Positions 23,398 to 25,326 of a DNA stretch of 25,326 nt are shown here, piece after piece. Below the pieces are notes generated by a model that saw only the letters and a list, made by a program, of their open reading frames with translations, was not told the DNA's origin and did not search any database. The DNA is taken from NCBI GenBank assembly GCA_965373045.1, contig CBDVEQ010000011.1, forward strand, positions 1-25,326, given 5' to 3'. The first letter of the stretch is position 1, and each line of letters starts with the position of its first letter. Origin of the DNA: DAOVDI01 sp965373045 (GTDB taxonomy: Bacteria > Acidobacteriota > Aminicenantia > Aminicenantales > Aminicenantaceae). The translations under genes were made by a program, and so were the position numbers.

Positions 23398-25047
23398 CCT
23401 GATCATATCCTTAACAAGATTGACCGGCTCCAGAACCCTGTGAACAGGAAAGGTCTTTGGGGTGCGGCTCCACTGGGATACCAGATATTTGTCAAAATAG
23501 TTCCATACGAGAAGTCCATCATCACTTTCCGCTTCCATAAGATAGGCAACAACTTTGCCCAGAGCCTGTCCGGTGCCCACAAACAGGGTTCCCGCAGGAA
23601 ATTCCCTGGTCTCAGTCGTATACTCCCCTTTGACCGAATTCATACGGTGGCCCTGGTAAAGCCGGGCTGCTCCTTTGATCTCCTTCACACGGAAGGTTTC
23701 CACTTCTAATGACACCGGTTCGAGGAGTTGTTCGACAACAATGCCGTGCTGGATGAGTTTGTCGGTGATGTTTTTATCCACAGCCGGAAAAAGATATCCA
23801 AAGGGGAGACGTGTGGATTTTTTAGAAAAATAGTCAGCGTAGTAGGGAAGAGTATAGGTCTTTTTTTTGTCTGTTCTTTTAACTCTGGGAAAGCGCCTTT
23901 CCCCCTGTTCGACTTCCATCTCCCAGCCGATGATCGTTACGGGATCCTTTAAGGGGCGGACGTCATACTCTAGTATAAACGTATCAGTTTCGTGAGGGGC
24001 AAGACCGGATCGTATCAAGGCCCGGTCAGCTTCTTTGATAAGATGTTTGATCTCATCTTTATGGACAGAGCAGTAGTCCAGGATGCTGGCAAGGAAATTG
24101 TAGCATCCGAGAACACGTGTTTTGTAATCCGCATGAGCGTAGTTTTCATTGAGGATTGCGAGCCGGTTCCGTAATCCGATGTAGTTCGTCAGATAGCGCG
24201 GCTGAGGGCCGGCAGGACTCCAACCTTTTTCAGGATTCTTGAAATCCATAAAATTGCCGTAGGGTATTGACAGTGTGCCGTATGTGTCCCTCAAGTTTTT
24301 CTGGATGGCAGGCATCATTTTTTCATGCATATATGAGATAATGGATGGGTCTCCGTTGGGGTTAAGAGGCCAGGCATAAGTGACCGGTTCTATATGATAG
24401 GATCCGTTGGTCGTGTGGCAGTCTACGAGCAGGACCGGGTCCCAGCGGTTGAGCACGTTGCGGACAAGCCCCTGAACTTCAGGGCTTTCAAGCTTCATTC
24501 CGTCCCTGTTCAGATCCAGGTTCTGGCCGTTGTAACGGATCCCAACGCCTTTTTCCGGACCGTCCTGATTGCGCCGGTTCTGAATGCTGATCTTTTCATT
24601 GCCGTCTGCATTAAATATGGGTGCGATAAGGATGACCAGATTATCAAGATAGGGATATGTCTTTGCGGTCAGTATGTCACGGAGAAGCATCAAAGACGCT
24701 TCTTTGCCCTCTACCTCACCGGCATGGATATTGGCCTGTATATAAACAACAGCTCTTGAGTCGTAGATCAAAGCCTTGGGTGATGGGGGAGGAGGATTAC
24801 CGATGACAAGCAGGGGGATTTTCCGGCCTTCCGGGCTTGTACACAGTGTTTCGACTCTCATAAGATTATTTTTTTTCTGTAGAGTTCGAATGAAGACCAT
24901 CACATCTTCATACATGGATGTGGCTGTAAAATCGCTGGATTCTGCCACTGTTAAAAGCTTTTTACCGGCAGAGATGTCCGAAGTAATAAAAACCAAGATC
25001 AACACAGTAAAAAGACACAGAAATTTCAAAACTTTTTGTTTTTTCAT
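23389..25047 (-). CDS. Exported M14-family zinc carboxypeptidase
   Basis: 552 residues from the ATG at 25047, chosen because the signal peptide then starts MKKQKVLKFLCLFTV (cleavage probably after about ITSDISA); an in-frame ATG at 25068 would add seven residues. The catalytic part (about 40-330) has the zinc ligands His108 and Glu111 in NIHAGEVEGKE, the substrate-carboxylate segment QNLDLNRDG, and a third ligand His211 in DCHTTNG. LNENYAHADY carries the probable catalytic glutamate. The 200-residue C-terminal extension is strand-rich. The enzyme should trim peptides or amidated amino acids in the periplasm or outside. GGAAAGG lies upstream within the alternative start region. It is convergent with the EIIA gene. 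Confidence 0.88.
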   Translation of the reverse strand: MKKQKVLKFLCLFTVLILVFITSDISAGKKLLTVAESSDFTATSMYEDVMVFIRTLQKKNNLMRVETLCTSPEGRKIPLLVIGNPPPPSPKALIYDSRAVVYIQANIHAGEVEGKEASLMLLRDILTAKTYPYLDNLVILIAPIFNADGNEKISIQNRRNQDGPEKGVGIRYNGQNLDLNRDGMKLESPEVQGLVRNVLNRWDPVLLVDCHTTNGSYHIEPVTYAWPLNPNGDPSIISYMHEKMMPAIQKNLRDTYGTLSIPYGNFMDFKNPEKGWSPAGPQPRYLTNYIGLRNRLAILNENYAHADYKTRVLGCYNFLASILDYCSVHKDEIKHLIKEADRALIRSGLAPHETDTFILEYDVRPLKDPVTIIGWEMEVEQGERRFPRVKRTDKKKTYTLPYYADYFSKKSTRLPFGYLFPAVDKNITDKLIQHGIVVEQLLEPVSLEVETFRVKEIKGAARLYQGHRMNSVKGEYTTETREFPAGTLFVGTGQALGKVVAYLMEAESDDGLLVWNYFDKYLVSQWSRTPKTFPVHRVLEPVNLVKDMIRPE

Positions 25048-25128
25048 AGTGAATGCCATCCTTTCCATTCTGGATAAAATTTAAATTAACAAAAAAGTTT
25101 AAAGCAATTATCAGAAGTAGTCAAATAT

Positions 25129-25326
25129 CCTGCTTTATTCATAAAAATTTGCGATACGTTTAAACATTAACACAATCATCTAAAAATTTATTTTATATAT
25201 CGCAACTTTTTACCCTCCGGGCGAGCCGATCTCACCGCAGTGGCTTCGTCGTATTCCGTTCGCAGTATATAAATACAGCTTCACAAACCACTCCTCGCAG
25301 CTACGGCAACCTCGACCCGTGAATAA
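25129..25326. repeat. Dispersed structured repeat, copy B (right end cut by window)
   Basis: The left end CCTGCTTTATTCATAAAA matches copies A and D. The internal stem pairs 25143-25156 (AAAAATTTGCGATA) with 25198-25211 (13 of 14 positions) around a 41-base AT-rich loop. The 113-base conserved module is at 25213-25325, with six differences from copy A. The window stops about six bases before the expected right terminal repeat (near 25332). The copy lies about 80 bases upstream of the M14 gene start, so it could also influence that gene's promoter. Confidence 0.85.

Noticed and set aside
1..25326. CRISPR arrays, rRNA, tRNA genes, phage or integrase genes
   Set aside because: I saw no regularly spaced direct repeats, no rRNA or tRNA signatures, and no transposase, integrase or phage-like protein.

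Overview
The window looks like a piece of chromosome from a Gram-negative, anaerobic, probably amino-acid- and peptide-using bacterium of moderate GC. The reasons are an oxygen-sensitive glycyl radical enzyme with its radical-SAM activase, a multi-cluster iron-sulfur protein, an outer-membrane beta-barrel-like protein, a Tat-type leader, an NtrC-type regulator, and two exported zinc peptidases plus a third membrane-anchored zinc hydrolase. The mix of families would suit an uncultured Acidobacteriota/Aminicenantes-like or Desulfobacterota-like lineage, but that is a weak inference; no rRNA or tRNA is present.

Layout. (1) 1-6712, plus strand: a histidine kinase (cut by the window start), an NtrC-type response regulator, a Tat-exported class V aminotransferase, then pgsB-pgsC-pgsW for a poly-gamma-glutamate-type polymer. 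(2) 6680-9740: a dispersed repeat, then a divergent pair (iron-sulfur winged-helix protein / class I-II aminotransferase) around a perfect inverted repeat, then the broken start of an ornithine cyclodeaminase gene. Codon use differs from the pgs genes and the block may be acquired. (3) 9741-14494, minus strand: a LarA-type nickel-pincer racemase family enzyme, a DUF6305-like secreted protein, a many-helix permease, an unlisted 48-residue membrane protein and a membrane-anchored aspartoacylase-like zinc hydrolase. (4) 14557-15401: divergent small membrane protein (DUF6868-like) and TrmO. (5) 15472-19478: an operon of a GntR/FCD regulator, activase and a HypD-like glycyl radical enzyme (hydroxyproline dehydratase type). 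(6) 19598-20667: a GC-rich fold-prone spacer, a two-helix small protein and a barrel protein, minus strand. (7) 20878-25047: an M28 peptidase, an EIIA(PtsN)-zinc ribbon fusion that may be read from a leaderless mRNA, and a convergent M14 carboxypeptidase.

The least expected structure is a dispersed repeat family seen four times (6680-6934, 14497-14542, 19479-19510, 25129 to the window end). Complete copies have imperfect terminal inverted repeats, an internal long-range stem whose two arms changed together between copies, an AT-rich loop of variable length, and a 113-bp module about 95% identical between copies. Copies abut or invade gene ends: one supplies the last codons and stop of pgsW, one begins directly after the glycyl radical enzyme stop, and one carries the likely ribosome-binding site of the larA-like gene. 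No transposase is in the window, so it is a non-autonomous element or a structured RNA/DNA unit.
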